A stretch of 9,218 nt of DNA from an uncultured Oscillospiraceae bacterium (GCA_934668605.1 CAKUNY010000076.1:1-9218); one strand, 5' to 3'; shown: positions 1 through 6,458, counted from the stretch's first letter. Notes: generated by a model from the letters alone, not told the origin. Made by a program: numbers and translations.

Positions 1-81
1 GACTCCAAGGTCACCGTCTGGGTCATCCCGACCAACGAAGAGCTCATGATCGCGCAGGATACTGCCGAGCTCTGCAAGTAA
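1..81 (+). CDS. ackA: Acetate kinase, C-terminal end (partial)
   Basis: Only the last 26 codons and the TAA stop are in the window; the gene begins upstream. The visible tail contains VIPTNEELMIAQDTAEL, which matches the strongly conserved carboxyl end of acetate kinases (V-I-P-T-[DN]-E-E-L-M-I-A-x-[DE]-T). Acetate kinase interconverts acetyl phosphate plus ADP and acetate plus ATP in the cytoplasm, the ATP-yielding last step of acetate fermentation with Pta. The active-site residues lie outside the window, so activity cannot be judged. A strong intrinsic terminator follows 17 bases after the stop, so the transcript probably ends here and the regulator downstream is a separate unit. The family call rests on a short but characteristic tail. 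Confidence 0.85.
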   Translation, partial: DSKVTVWVIPTNEELMIAQDTAELCK

Positions 82-96
82 TCTCCCGAACCTACG

Positions 97-128
97 AACG
101 CAGGACAGCGAATGCTGTCCTGCGTTTT
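97..128 (+). terminator. Intrinsic terminator after ackA
   Basis: Perfect 11-bp stem CGCAGGACAGC / GCTGTCCTGCG around a four-base GAAT loop, followed by TTTT. AA before and TT after the stem add two more pairs. It sits directly downstream of the acetate kinase stop and upstream of the tetR promoter, separating the two units. Confidence 0.85.
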
Positions 129-138
129 CGCGCGCATA

Positions 139-167
139 TTGACAAGCAGGGCGTTCTTCCGTATAAT
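139..167 (+). promoter_or_regulatory. Consensus sigma-A promoter of the TetR-type gene
   Basis: A perfect -35 box TTGACA (139-144) and a perfect -10 box TATAAT (162-167) are separated by exactly 17 bases. The expected transcription start is near 174, about 50 bases before the regulator's start codon. A full-consensus promoter in front of a repressor gene usually needs strong repression, which fits the palindrome just downstream. Confidence 0.85.
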
Positions 168-180
168 AGCCACATCGATT

Positions 181-198
181 GTATGATATATATCATAC
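181..198 (+). promoter_or_regulatory. 18-bp palindromic operator, probable TetR autoregulation site
   Basis: GTATGATATATATCATAC is a perfect 18-bp palindrome. It begins about 7 bases after the predicted transcription start and lies between the promoter and the ribosome binding site, so a bound dimer would block early transcription. Position, symmetry and length fit a TetR-family operator; binding by the adjacent regulator is inferred. Confidence 0.7.
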
Positions 199-226
199 GG
201 TATATTTTGGTGGGAGGGTGCGGACG

Positions 227-859
227 ATGGCTCCGAAGAACAAGTTCACGAAGGAAGAAATGGTGGCCGCGGCGCTGCGGGTCGTGCGGGAGCGAGGCGC
301 GGAGGGTCTGACCGCAAAAACCGTCGCAGACGCACTCGGCACCTCCACGCAGCCGATTTTTACGGCCTTCAGCTCTATGGACGGCATCCGGCAGGCGATC
401 TATGCCGCTTCTGTGCACGTATACGACAGCTATACCCACGCGGGGCTACAGGAGGACGTTCCGTTTCTCGGCGTCGGCAGGCAGTACATCCGCTTCGCGC
501 GGGAGGAGCCGGAGCTCTACCGGCTTTTGTTTCTGACGCGGGAGGCATCTTGCAGCGCCATGCAGACCATGCGGCGTTTGCAGGAGCACGTCCGCCCTGC
601 GCTCATGCGCATTTACCACATCACCGCCGAGGAAGCGGATTTCTATTTCCGCAATCTGTGGTTCGTCGTGCACAGCCTGTCTACGTTGATCGTGACCGGC
701 GACTGCCCATACAGTGATGCGGAAATCGCGCAGATTCTGACCGGTTTCAGCCTCAGCACCTGCAAGGCCATCAAGGAGATCCCCGGCTTTGCCGCAGGAA
801 CGTATGACCGCGACGCGGCCTTCCGCGCGCTGGTAGAGCCTACTCCGGCAGAAAGTTAA
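227..859 (+). CDS. TetR/AcrR-family transcriptional regulator
   Basis: A 210-residue DNA-binding regulator, normal size for TetR proteins. Residues about 8-55 form the N-terminal three-helix DNA-binding domain, with the helix-turn-helix around TAKTVADALGTSTQPIFTAF (29-48). The rest is the helical dimerisation and ligand domain; the stretch YIRFAREEPELYRLLF (about 87-102) resembles the WHG-type C-terminal domain seen in many TetR proteins. The start at 227 is chosen because GGGAGGG (212-218) lies 8 bases upstream; an upstream in-frame TTG would place the palindrome inside the coding sequence. It probably represses its own promoter through the 181-198 operator. No co-directional or divergent target gene is adjacent: ackA has its own terminator and the next gene is convergent. 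Its ligand and distant targets are unknown. Confidence 0.88.
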   Translation: MAPKNKFTKEEMVAAALRVVRERGAEGLTAKTVADALGTSTQPIFTAFSSMDGIRQAIYAASVHVYDSYTHAGLQEDVPFLGVGRQYIRFAREEPELYRLLFLTREASCSAMQTMRRLQEHVRPALMRIYHITAEEADFYFRNLWFVVHSLSTLIVTGDCPYSDAEIAQILTGFSLSTCKAIKEIPGFAAGTYDRDAAFRALVEPTPAES

Positions 860-871
860 TACAGAAGCATC

Positions 872-916
872 AAACGGCAGGGCGGTTCTAAGAAGAATCG
901 CCCTGCCGTTTTCTTT
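872..916 (+). terminator. Intrinsic terminator after the TetR-type gene
   Basis: Long stem of about 16 pairs, ACGGCAGGGCGGTTCT (874-889) with AAGAATCGCCCTGCCGT (894-909, one G-U pair), around a short AAGA loop, followed by a T-rich tail TTTCTTTT. It lies between two convergent genes and may also end the XRE transcript from the other side, but the T-tract is clearly better on the plus strand. Confidence 0.85.
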
Positions 917-936
917 TGTCATGCATTCGGTTCGAG

Positions 937-1185
937 TCAGCCGTTTCTTCCGAGCAGCTCGTCGGCCGTGACGCAGAGGATATCTGCCAGTGCGTTCAGC
1001 TCCGTGTCGAGTACAGGCCTGTGCTGTCCTTCCAGAAGAGAAAGCGCCGGAATGCTCAGATCAATGCCTCGAAGCTGAAGCTGCGCAAGAAGCTCCGTTT
1101 GTTTCATTCCCCGCGCAAGGCGCAGCTGCGTCACGCGTGCACCAATGAGATTCCGTGTGCCCAGCTCCTGTTTTCGTGTCCGCAT
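937..1185 (-). CDS. XRE-family helix-turn-helix regulator
   Basis: An 82-residue protein made almost entirely of one Cro/C1-type domain. Residues about 16-36 (ARVTQLRLARGMKQTELLAQ) are helices 1-2, the recognition region follows around IDLSIPALSLLEGQ (41-54), and the end NALADILCVTADELLG (64-79) is the typical last part of the fold. No ligand or oligomerisation domain is attached. The start is supported by GGGGGA on the minus strand 7 bases upstream. It is divergent from a small cysteine-rich gene; the spacer between them carries a 15-bp dyad inside that gene's promoter, so this protein is the best candidate to control both. It ends convergently against the TetR-type gene. Confidence 0.85.
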   Translation of the reverse strand: MRTRKQELGTRNLIGARVTQLRLARGMKQTELLAQLQLRGIDLSIPALSLLEGQHRPVLDTELNALADILCVTADELLGRNG

Positions 1186-1227
1186 GCGCCATCCCCCATT
1201 CTGTTCAAATTATATGGAGGATATGGG

Positions 1228-1256
1228 TTGCTATTTTTGGTATTACCAAATATAAT
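1228..1256 (+). promoter_or_regulatory. Promoter of the cysteine-rich small gene
   Basis: A -35 box TTGCTA (1228-1233) and a perfect -10 box TATAAT (1251-1256) are 17 bases apart, giving a start near 1263 and a leader of about 30 bases before the ATG at 1293. The surrounding 100 bases are much more AT-rich than the rest of the window. The promoter of the divergent XRE gene is less clear. Confidence 0.7.
1236..1250. promoter_or_regulatory. 15-bp dyad operator between -35 and -10
   Basis: TTTGGTA-T-TACCAAA is a perfect inverted repeat with 7-bp arms around one central base. It fills the spacer between the -35 and -10 boxes of the plus-strand promoter and would also cover the start region of the divergent XRE gene. 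This is a classic position for a repressor or a Cro-type switch. The adjacent XRE protein is the likely binder, by inference. Confidence 0.65.
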
Positions 1257-1292
1257 AAATTTAATGTCACGAAATTAAAAGGAGTCAAACAT

Positions 1293-1499
1293 ATGGACTA
1301 TGTAGAACAAGCACCACTTCCAGCGGTTTGTCAAAACTGCGCAGATCGCGCCGCCTGCATCGCACGCGGCGAAGGTGAATGGTGCTGCGAGGAATGTGAA
1401 AATTTACTAGAGCGTTTTATCTGCATGGCAGACGATACAGATAAATCACAAATAGACATCGGTTTTCGTTTCCGCGAGAAAAGGGATGCCGCCCTATAG
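1293..1499 (+). CDS. Small cysteine-rich protein, unknown function
   Basis: A 68-residue acidic protein I do not recognise. It has seven cysteines at residues 13, 16, 22, 31, 32, 35 and 44, arranged C-x2-C-x5-C then C-C-x2-C, which suggests a bound zinc ion or iron-sulfur cluster, or a redox role; the metal site is inference. There is no signal peptide or membrane segment. The start is supported by AAAGGAG (1278-1284) 8 bases upstream; the frame stays open further upstream but that part covers the promoter. It is divergent from an XRE regulator and has a strong promoter with an embedded dyad, so it is probably tightly controlled. The second half uses codons such as TTA, ATA and ACA that are rarer in its neighbours, hinting at separate ancestry. 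The stop codon lies in the loop of the terminator hairpin. Confidence 0.75.
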   Translation: MDYVEQAPLPAVCQNCADRAACIARGEGEWCCEECENLLERFICMADDTDKSQIDIGFRFREKRDAAL

Positions 1500-1512
1500 C
1501 AGCATCCCTTTT
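1479..1512. terminator. Bidirectional intrinsic terminator
   Basis: Stem GGGATGC (1483-1489) / GCATCCC (1502-1508) is flanked by AAAA on the left and TTTT on the right, so both strands read a stem plus T-tract. A GC/GC pair inside the loop may extend it. It ends the cysteine-rich small gene, whose TAG stop lies within the loop, and also the convergent asparaginase gene that stops at 1541. Confidence 0.8.
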
Positions 1513-1540
1513 GCTGTATTATGTGCTTTATAGGCCTATT

Positions 1541-2554
1541 TTACTCCGTAAGCTCGCCCCGGAGATTTTTCTGCATCTGCGTTTTCACGAACGCCATATC
1601 GTCAGAGATGGACAGCAGATAATAGCTTTTTGCGAGAGCCGCCTCCGTCGTCATGTCCCGGCCGTTGACCGCGCCGACCCGCCGGAGGGCGGAGCTTGCC
1701 GCGTACGTTCCAAGGCTCACCGCGCCCTGGCTGCACTGCGAGCAGACGGTGATGATCGTGCCGTTCTGATACGCCCGTTCAATGATCGGCAGCAGCGCGT
1801 TCTGCGCCGAGCCCGGAATATTGCCCGCGCCGAACGTCTCGAGCACCACGCCCTTTAATTTATCCGTCATCAGCGACGCAAAATAGTCAAACTGAATGCC
1901 GGGGAAAATTTTAATGACGCCGATGGGAAGCTCCTTAAAGGGCTGGAAGTGAAACGCTTCCTCGCTTGCCGGGCGCAGAACCCGCTTTTTATATTCGATC
2001 TGAATACCCGCGTGCGCAAGGGGCGCGTCGTTCGGCGACTCGAAGGCCTCAAACTGGTCAGACGAGCGCTTCGTGCTCCGGTTGCCGCGCAGCAGAACGC
2101 CGTTAAAATAGATGCAGACCTCGTGCACCTGCCCGGAGGCGGCGATGAGAAGCGAGCTGATGATATTGTCCCGTCCGTCGCTTCGGATCTGCCCGAGCGG
2201 AATCTGCGAGCCGGTAAAAATCACGGGCTTTGAAAGGTTTTCCAGCATGAAGGAAATGGCTGACGCGGAATACGCCATCGTATCCGTGCCGTGGAGGACG
2301 ACGAAGCCGTCGTAAGCGCTATACCGTTCGGCAATGGCAGCTCCGATCTGGTTCCATTCGCGAACCGTAATATCCGAAGAATCGAGCAGCGGGTCAAATT
2401 CCACCACGTCCCACTTGGGCATATCCGCCCAGTATAGATCCGGAATTGCGCGCAGCAAATCCAAAAATGCGCCGCTCGAGGGAACGTAGCCTTTTTCGCT
2501 TGGCACCATACCGATGGTGCCGCCGGTGTAGAGGATGCAGATGCGCTTTTTCAT
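1541..2554 (-). CDS. ansA: L-asparaginase, cytoplasmic type I
   Basis: A 337-residue enzyme that hydrolyses L-asparagine to aspartate and ammonia, close to the usual length (about 338) of the AnsA-type. All catalytic elements are visible: the N-terminal TGGTIG (10-15) with nucleophile Thr13, the substrate-binding DSSD around 58-61, the second motif HGTDTMAYSA (88-97) with Thr90 and Asp91, and Lys162 in GNRSTKRSS. There is no signal peptide, which agrees with the low-affinity cytoplasmic type rather than the periplasmic type. The ATG is preceded by GGGGAG at about 8 bases. It lies 33 bases downstream of tex on the same strand with no terminator between, so the two are very likely co-transcribed. 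Transcription ends at the two-way terminator at 1479-1512. Confidence 0.93.
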   Translation of the reverse strand: MKKRICILYTGGTIGMVPSEKGYVPSSGAFLDLLRAIPDLYWADMPKWDVVEFDPLLDSSDITVREWNQIGAAIAERYSAYDGFVVLHGTDTMAYSASAISFMLENLSKPVIFTGSQIPLGQIRSDGRDNIISSLLIAASGQVHEVCIYFNGVLLRGNRSTKRSSDQFEAFESPNDAPLAHAGIQIEYKKRVLRPASEEAFHFQPFKELPIGVIKIFPGIQFDYFASLMTDKLKGVVLETFGAGNIPGSAQNALLPIIERAYQNGTIITVCSQCSQGAVSLGTYAASSALRRVGAVNGRDMTTEAALAKSYYLLSISDDMAFVKTQMQKNLRGELTE

Positions 2555-2587
2555 GTTGGGATCTCCCCTCTTCTTTTTTGTTTTGTG

Positions 2588-4741
2588 TTACTTTACGCCT
2601 TTCATGGTGAGGCTGATGCGCTTGCGCTTCTCGTCGACCTCGAGCACCTTCACCTTCACCACGTCACCGACCGAGACGACCTCGGACGGATGCTTGATAA
2701 ATTTGTTGCAGACCTGCGAGATATGCACCAGACCGTCCTGATGCACGCCGATGTCCACAAAAACGCCGAAGTCGATGACGTTCCGCACCGTGCCGCTGAG
2801 CTCCATGCCGGGCTTCAGATCTTTCAGTTCCAGAACGTCCGTGCGCAGGATCGGCGCGGGCAGCTCATCTCTGGGGTCGCGCCCGGGCTTTAAAAGCTCC
2901 TTGACAATATCCTGCATCGTCGGTACGCCGATCTGGCACGCCTGCGCCAGCTTCTCTTCGCCGTAGAGCTTCACGCGCGCGGGAAGCTCCTGAAGCTTCC
3001 CGGTTCCCACATCCGAGAGCCCCAGGCCGCACAGCGTAAGCAGCTGCTCCGCCGCCTGATAAGACTCCGGATGCACGCCGGTATGATCCAGCACCCTGCT
3101 GCTCTCCGGCACGCGCAAAAAGCCTGCCGACTGCTCAAACGCCTTGGGACCCAGTTTGGGCACCTTTTTGAGCTGCGCGCGCGAGGTGAACGCGCCATTT
3201 TCCTCGCGGTACAAAACGATATTTTTGGCCGTCGTCGCATTAAGGCCGGAAACCTGCTTGAGTAGCGGCTGAGACGCCGTATTGACGTCCACACCCACCG
3301 CGTTGACGCAGCTTTCGACCACCGCGCCGAGCGCCGTATCGAGCTCCTTTTCCGGCATATCGTGCTGGTACTGCCCCACGCCGATGGCCTTGGGGTCGAT
3401 TTTGACGAGCTCTGCCAGCGGGTCTTGCAGCCGTCTGGCGATCGACACCGCCGAGCGAAGATTCACGTCAAACTGCGGAAATTCCTCCGCCGCGAGCTTG
3501 GACGCCGAGTAAACGGACGCGCCCGCCTCGTTGACGATCATATACGACACCCCGGGGCACTTTCGGATGAGCTCGACCGCCATTGCCTCCGTTTCACGCG
3601 AGGCTGTGCCGTTGCCGATGGCAAGATGCTTGACCCCGTGCTTGTCGATGAGCCGCTTGAGCGTATCGATTGCCTCCTGCTTTTTGCGCTCGGAGAACGT
3701 CGGATAGACGACCGTTGTATCGAGTACTTTTCCTGTCGCGTCGATCACGGCCACCTTGCAGCCGTGCGCGTAGCCGGGGTCAAGCCCCATCGTGACAAAG
3801 CCCTTCACGGGCGGCTGCATGAGAAGCGGGCGTAGGTTCAGCGCAAAATTGTGAATGGCCGCCTCGTTTGCCGCGTCGGTCAGCATCGTCCGAAGCTCGC
3901 GCTCCATGCTGGGCGCAAGAAGTCGGTCGTAGCTGTCCTCCGCCGCCGCAGCCAGAAACGCCATTGCGGCAGAGCCGGGCTTTACGACGCGCTTTCTGAT
4001 CAGCTGCATCGCCTCCGCGCGATCCAGCTCCAGCGCGACCTTCAAAAAGCCCTCTTTCTCGCCGCGGTTGAGGGCTAACACCTGATGGCTCTGTAATTTC
4101 GATACCGGCTGATGGAAATCGTAATACAGGCGGTAGACGGAATCCTCGTCTTCCTTGGCTGCCTTGCTCTCGCACAGGGCGCTTTTCTGCATCCGCGCGC
4201 GCAGGCTCTTGCGAAGCTCCGCGTCGTCGGAAATGCGCTCGGCAATGATATCGCTCGCGCCGGCCAGTGCGTCTTCGATCGTCTCCACGCCCAGATCGGG
4301 GTTCAAAAAATCCCGCACCAGCTCCTCGGGCGCTTTGCTCGTCCTGTCCTGCGCAAAAATCGCGTCCGCCAGAGGCTCTAACCCCTTCTCCTTCGCGACC
4401 GTTGCGCGCGTGCGGCGCTTTTGCTTATATGGCCGGTAGAGATCTTCGACCTCGGCAAGCGTCGCAGCGTTGTCAATGGCAAGCGTGAGCTCGTCTGTCA
4501 GCTTGCCCTGCGCCTCGATGGCGGATTTGACCTCGTCCCGCCGCGCCTGCAAATTGCGCAGATACTGGAGTCTTGTCTCGAGCGTCCGGAGCGCCGTGTC
4601 GTCCATCGCGCCGTGCGCCTCCTTGCGGTATCTGGCAATAAAGGGAATGGTGTTGCCTTCGTCCAAAAGCGTCACCACGTTGCTTACATATTCTTCCTTG
4701 CAGTCCAGCTCTTCGGCCAGCAGCTGTATGATCGTCTTCAT
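2588..4741 (-). CDS. tex: Tex-family S1 RNA-binding transcription accessory protein
   Basis: A 717-residue Tex protein of normal length, a cytoplasmic nucleic-acid-binding factor tied to transcription and RNA handling whose exact role is unsettled. Domains in order: N-terminal helical region with the family signature TIPFIARYRKEAHGAMDD (31-48) and LYRPYKQKRRTRATVAKEKGL (101-121); a YqgF/RNase H-like domain starting at GLDPGYAHGCKVAVID (319-334); the conserved LAELVKIDPKAIGVGQYQHD (442-461); a helix-hairpin-helix region about 485-545; and an S1 RNA-binding domain at 645-717 (FGVFVDIGVHQDGLVHIS). The ATG is preceded by AAAGGAG. It is the first gene of a tex-ansA unit and is divergent from a HAD phosphatase, with which it shares a mirrored extended -10 promoter region. 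Confidence 0.95.
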   Translation of the reverse strand: MKTIIQLLAEELDCKEEYVSNVVTLLDEGNTIPFIARYRKEAHGAMDDTALRTLETRLQYLRNLQARRDEVKSAIEAQGKLTDELTLAIDNAATLAEVEDLYRPYKQKRRTRATVAKEKGLEPLADAIFAQDRTSKAPEELVRDFLNPDLGVETIEDALAGASDIIAERISDDAELRKSLRARMQKSALCESKAAKEDEDSVYRLYYDFHQPVSKLQSHQVLALNRGEKEGFLKVALELDRAEAMQLIRKRVVKPGSAAMAFLAAAAEDSYDRLLAPSMERELRTMLTDAANEAAIHNFALNLRPLLMQPPVKGFVTMGLDPGYAHGCKVAVIDATGKVLDTTVVYPTFSERKKQEAIDTLKRLIDKHGVKHLAIGNGTASRETEAMAVELIRKCPGVSYMIVNEAGASVYSASKLAAEEFPQFDVNLRSAVSIARRLQDPLAELVKIDPKAIGVGQYQHDMPEKELDTALGAVVESCVNAVGVDVNTASQPLLKQVSGLNATTAKNIVLYREENGAFTSRAQLKKVPKLGPKAFEQSAGFLRVPESSRVLDHTGVHPESYQAAEQLLTLCGLGLSDVGTGKLQELPARVKLYGEEKLAQACQIGVPTMQDIVKELLKPGRDPRDELPAPILRTDVLELKDLKPGMELSGTVRNVIDFGVFVDIGVHQDGLVHISQVCNKFIKHPSEVVSVGDVVKVKVLEVDEKRKRISLTMKGVK

Positions 4742-4809
4742 TCGGTTCTCCTTTCGCCGCCGCGCCTCGGCAGATTGCCGGTTTTCCGCGCCTGGCGGAC
4801 AGCGAATTT

Positions 4810-4820
4810 AGTATATCATA
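4810..4820 (-). promoter_or_regulatory. Extended -10 promoter for tex-ansA
   Basis: Read on the minus strand this is TATGATATACT, containing the extended -10 pattern TG-A-TATACT. No good -35 box is present, as is usual for extended -10 promoters. Expected start is near 4803, giving a leader of about 60 bases before the tex ATG. It is one arm of a perfect 11-bp inverted repeat whose other arm is the promoter of the divergent HAD gene. Confidence 0.6.
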
Positions 4821-4831
4821 AATCCCGGAAA

Positions 4832-4842
4832 TATGATATACT
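4832..4842 (+). promoter_or_regulatory. Extended -10 promoter for the HAD gene
   Basis: TATGATATACT carries the extended -10 pattern TG-A-TATACT (4834-4842) with no clear -35 box. Expected start is near 4849, about 20 bases before the ATG at 4869. It is the exact mirror of the tex promoter at 4810-4820, with 11 bases between the arms. Confidence 0.6.
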
Positions 4843-4868
4843 GGAAAAAACGAAAAAGCGAGGCTGCC

Positions 4869-5549
4869 ATGAGATTTGATACGATTCTGATTGATATTGA
4901 TGATACCCTCTTTGATTTCCGCAAAAGCTCCTTTGAGGCTTTGGTAAAGGCCTTCGCCGAAATCGGCGTGACGTTCACCGAGGAGGATATGCCCAAATAC
5001 GAGGTCTTCAACAACCAGATGTGGAAAAGCTACGAGCTGGGCGAGATTGAAAAGGATTTTATTTATCCCGAGCGCTTCCGCCGCTATTTTGCGTCCATCG
5101 GCTTAGACGCCGACCCCGTGGCACTCAACCGCCGGTATCTTCTCGAGCTTGCCGAGGGGCGGAACTTCATGCCGCACTGCAAGGAATTATTGCAGGCGCT
5201 GCACGGGAAATACCTCGTCGTGGTCGTCACAAACGGCGACACCTACGCGCAGGAGCGGCGAATTGAAATTTCCGGCATGGCGCAGTATTTTGACTACGTC
5301 TTCATCTCCGAGCAGCTCGGCACCAAAAAGCCCGAGAAGGACTTCTATGACAAGGTCTTCGAAAGAATCGGAGCGCATCGCCGCGAAAGCGCCATCATGG
5401 TTGGAGACAGCCTGTCTTCTGACATGCAGAGCGGCAGAAACGCCGGCATCCCCACATGCTTCTACGGCAAGCGTGAAAACGCCGACGGACGCTGTGACTA
5501 TGTCATCGAAGATCTTCTCGATCTGCTTCCGATTCTGGAAAACAGCTGA
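4869..5549 (+). CDS. HAD-superfamily hydrolase, YjjG/YfnB-type nucleotidase
   Basis: A 226-residue HAD phosphatase with all four motifs: motif I DIDDTLF with nucleophile Asp9 and acid/base Asp11, motif II VVVVTNG with Thr121, motif III Lys153/Lys154 in GTKKPEKDFY, and motif IV GDSLSSD with Asp180 and Asp185. The helical cap after motif I (about 16-95) and overall length fit the YjjG/YfnB group, which removes phosphate from pyrimidine nucleoside monophosphates, including non-canonical ones, as a house-cleaning step. The substrate here is not shown by the sequence. The start at 4869 is chosen because GAGG (4860-4863) precedes it and motif I begins nine residues in; an in-frame ATG at 4833 overlaps the -10 box. 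It is divergent from tex and followed by a hairpin terminator. Confidence 0.88.
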   Translation: MRFDTILIDIDDTLFDFRKSSFEALVKAFAEIGVTFTEEDMPKYEVFNNQMWKSYELGEIEKDFIYPERFRRYFASIGLDADPVALNRRYLLELAEGRNFMPHCKELLQALHGKYLVVVVTNGDTYAQERRIEISGMAQYFDYVFISEQLGTKKPEKDFYDKVFERIGAHRRESAIMVGDSLSSDMQSGRNAGIPTCFYGKRENADGRCDYVIEDLLDLLPILENS

Positions 5550-5555
5550 ACATAC

Positions 5556-5589
5556 GAAAGCCAGTCTGCAATTCGCAGACTGGCGTTTC
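5556..5589 (+). terminator. Probable terminator after the HAD gene
   Basis: Perfect 10-bp stem GCCAGTCTGC (5560-5569) / GCAGACTGGC (5575-5584) around AATTC, with GAAA before and GTTTC after. The T-tract is short, so termination may be partial, but it starts ten bases after the stop codon. Confidence 0.65.
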
Positions 5590-5618
5590 AGCTATTCCAT
5601 CCAATTTTTCCGACAAAT

Positions 5619-5726
5619 GCGTAGGGGTCGATGCCCACATCGACCCGGCCGTAAGAACCGTTTTTACGGAGATCTTCGGCAAATTCGATGGTGCCCTTGG
5701 GGCGATGTAGGCATCGCCCCCTACGC
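5619..5726. repeat. MITE-like element with terminal inverted repeats
   Basis: A ~108-bp non-coding block bounded by 17-bp terminal inverted repeats GCGTAGGGGTCGATGCC (5619-5635) and GGCATCGCCCCCTACGC (5710-5726), one mismatch. Each end also folds on itself: GGGTCGATG/CATCGACCC (5625-5646, loop CCCA) and GGGGCGATG/CATCGCCCC (5699-5720). A third hairpin CCGTAA/TTACGG (5649-5669) sits in the middle. There is no reading frame of note and no transposase. It lies between the HAD terminator and the 3' end of the convergent exonuclease gene. I recall similar GTAGGGG...GATGCC hairpin repeats scattered in Oscillospiraceae genomes; copy number cannot be seen here. Confidence 0.7.
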
Positions 5727-5740
5727 GTTGGTTTCCAAAA

Positions 5741-5760
5741 TCCCGTAGGGACGGACGCGG
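5741..5760. repeat. Possible fragment of a second related repeat
   Basis: Just right of the MITE-like element the sequence CCCGTAGGGACGGACGCGG shares CGTAGGG with the element's end and has the same style of GC-rich hairpin (TCCC-GTA-GGGA). It could be a truncated second copy touching the end of the exonuclease gene. The match is short, so this is tentative. Confidence 0.3.
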
Positions 5761-5762
5761 CT

Positions 5763-6458
5763 TTATAAAAACGCGGGCTGCAAGTCCTCGTAGAGTTTGC
5801 CGGTGCGGTTGTAGCCCTGCGGGAGATACTGCACGGAGCGGATCGCGGGCTTCGGCACGCCGAATTTGGGATTGTATCCGAACAGGTTCACGTACCGCTC
5901 CAGATCCTGCTCCTCGGCTTCCATCGCTGCGAGCAGCTCGAGCGTGGCGCGCGCGTCGTCAATTGCCCGGTGCGTGTTCTGCGTCTTGAGCTGGTAGGCG
6001 TCGACGGCGTTGCAGAGCTTGTGCGGAAACGGGCGGCGATCCTTGTAAATTGTGAGTGCGTCCAACATCTTCGCCCCCTTGAGCACGTCCGCCATGCCAA
6101 ACTGCGCAAGAAAGTAGTATAAAAAGCAGAGATCGAACTGCGCATTATACGCGACGATCAAGGTTCTGCTTCCGAACATCCGGGAAAACTGCTCCGCCGC
6201 CTGCCGCTTGGCAATTCCGCCATCGAGCAGCATCTGCTCGGTAATGCCCGTCAGCTCGACGATTTTCTCGGGCAGGTGCCGCCCCTCGGAGAGCCTGATA
6301 AACTCGTCCATCGTCTCCAGCTCGCAAAGGCCATTGCCGTCCTGCCCCGCCTTCAGCACAGCCAGCTCGATGATCTCGTCTTTTCTGCACGAAATGCCGG
6401 TCGTCTCCGTGTCGAGCACCAGCACCGCGTCATATTGCTCAAAAATTCGCTCCAGCAT
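5763..6458 (-). CDS. Stand-alone DEDDh 3'-5' exonuclease (DnaQ/epsilon-like)
   Basis: A 231-residue protein with a complete DEDDh exonuclease core: Exo I LDTETTG with Asp16 and Glu18, Exo II YNAQFD with Asp109, and Exo III HRAIDDA with His163 and Asp168. Spacing matches the epsilon subunit of DNA polymerase III, and the enzyme should remove nucleotides from 3' ends of DNA or RNA with two metal ions. No polymerase, BRCT or GIY-YIG domain is attached. After the core is a tail of about 50 residues with NLFGYNPKFGVPKPAIRSVQYLPQGY (186-211), an extension I associate with clostridial stand-alone exonucleases. The ATG is preceded by GGAGGAA. Substrate is unknown: proofreading, repair or RNA trimming are all possible. 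It follows the membrane-protein gene by about 81 bases and has its own likely promoter. Confidence 0.9.
   Translation of the reverse strand: MLERIFEQYDAVLVLDTETTGISCRKDEIIELAVLKAGQDGNGLCELETMDEFIRLSEGRHLPEKIVELTGITEQMLLDGGIAKRQAAEQFSRMFGSRTLIVAYNAQFDLCFLYYFLAQFGMADVLKGAKMLDALTIYKDRRPFPHKLCNAVDAYQLKTQNTHRAIDDARATLELLAAMEAEEQDLERYVNLFGYNPKFGVPKPAIRSVQYLPQGYNRTGKLYEDLQPAFL

Noticed and set aside
179..226. Upstream TTG start for the TetR-type gene
   Set aside because: It would lie over the operator and has no ribosome site; GGGAGGG fits the ATG at 227.
446..922. Long open frame of 158 codons on the minus strand
   Set aside because: It is antisense to the TetR-type gene, crosses its terminator and shows no family motif; the plus-strand gene has promoter, ribosome site and a clear domain.
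2555..2587. Separate promoter for ansA between tex and ansA
   Set aside because: Only 33 bases with the ribosome site; no recognisable -10 and -35 pair, so co-transcription with tex is simpler.
3780..4175. Second open frame within tex
   Set aside because: It is a shifted frame inside a well-conserved Tex protein; there is no frameshift in tex itself.
4833..4868. Earlier ATG for the HAD gene
   Set aside because: This ATG overlaps the -10 box; the first conserved motif and the GAGG ribosome site both favour 4869.
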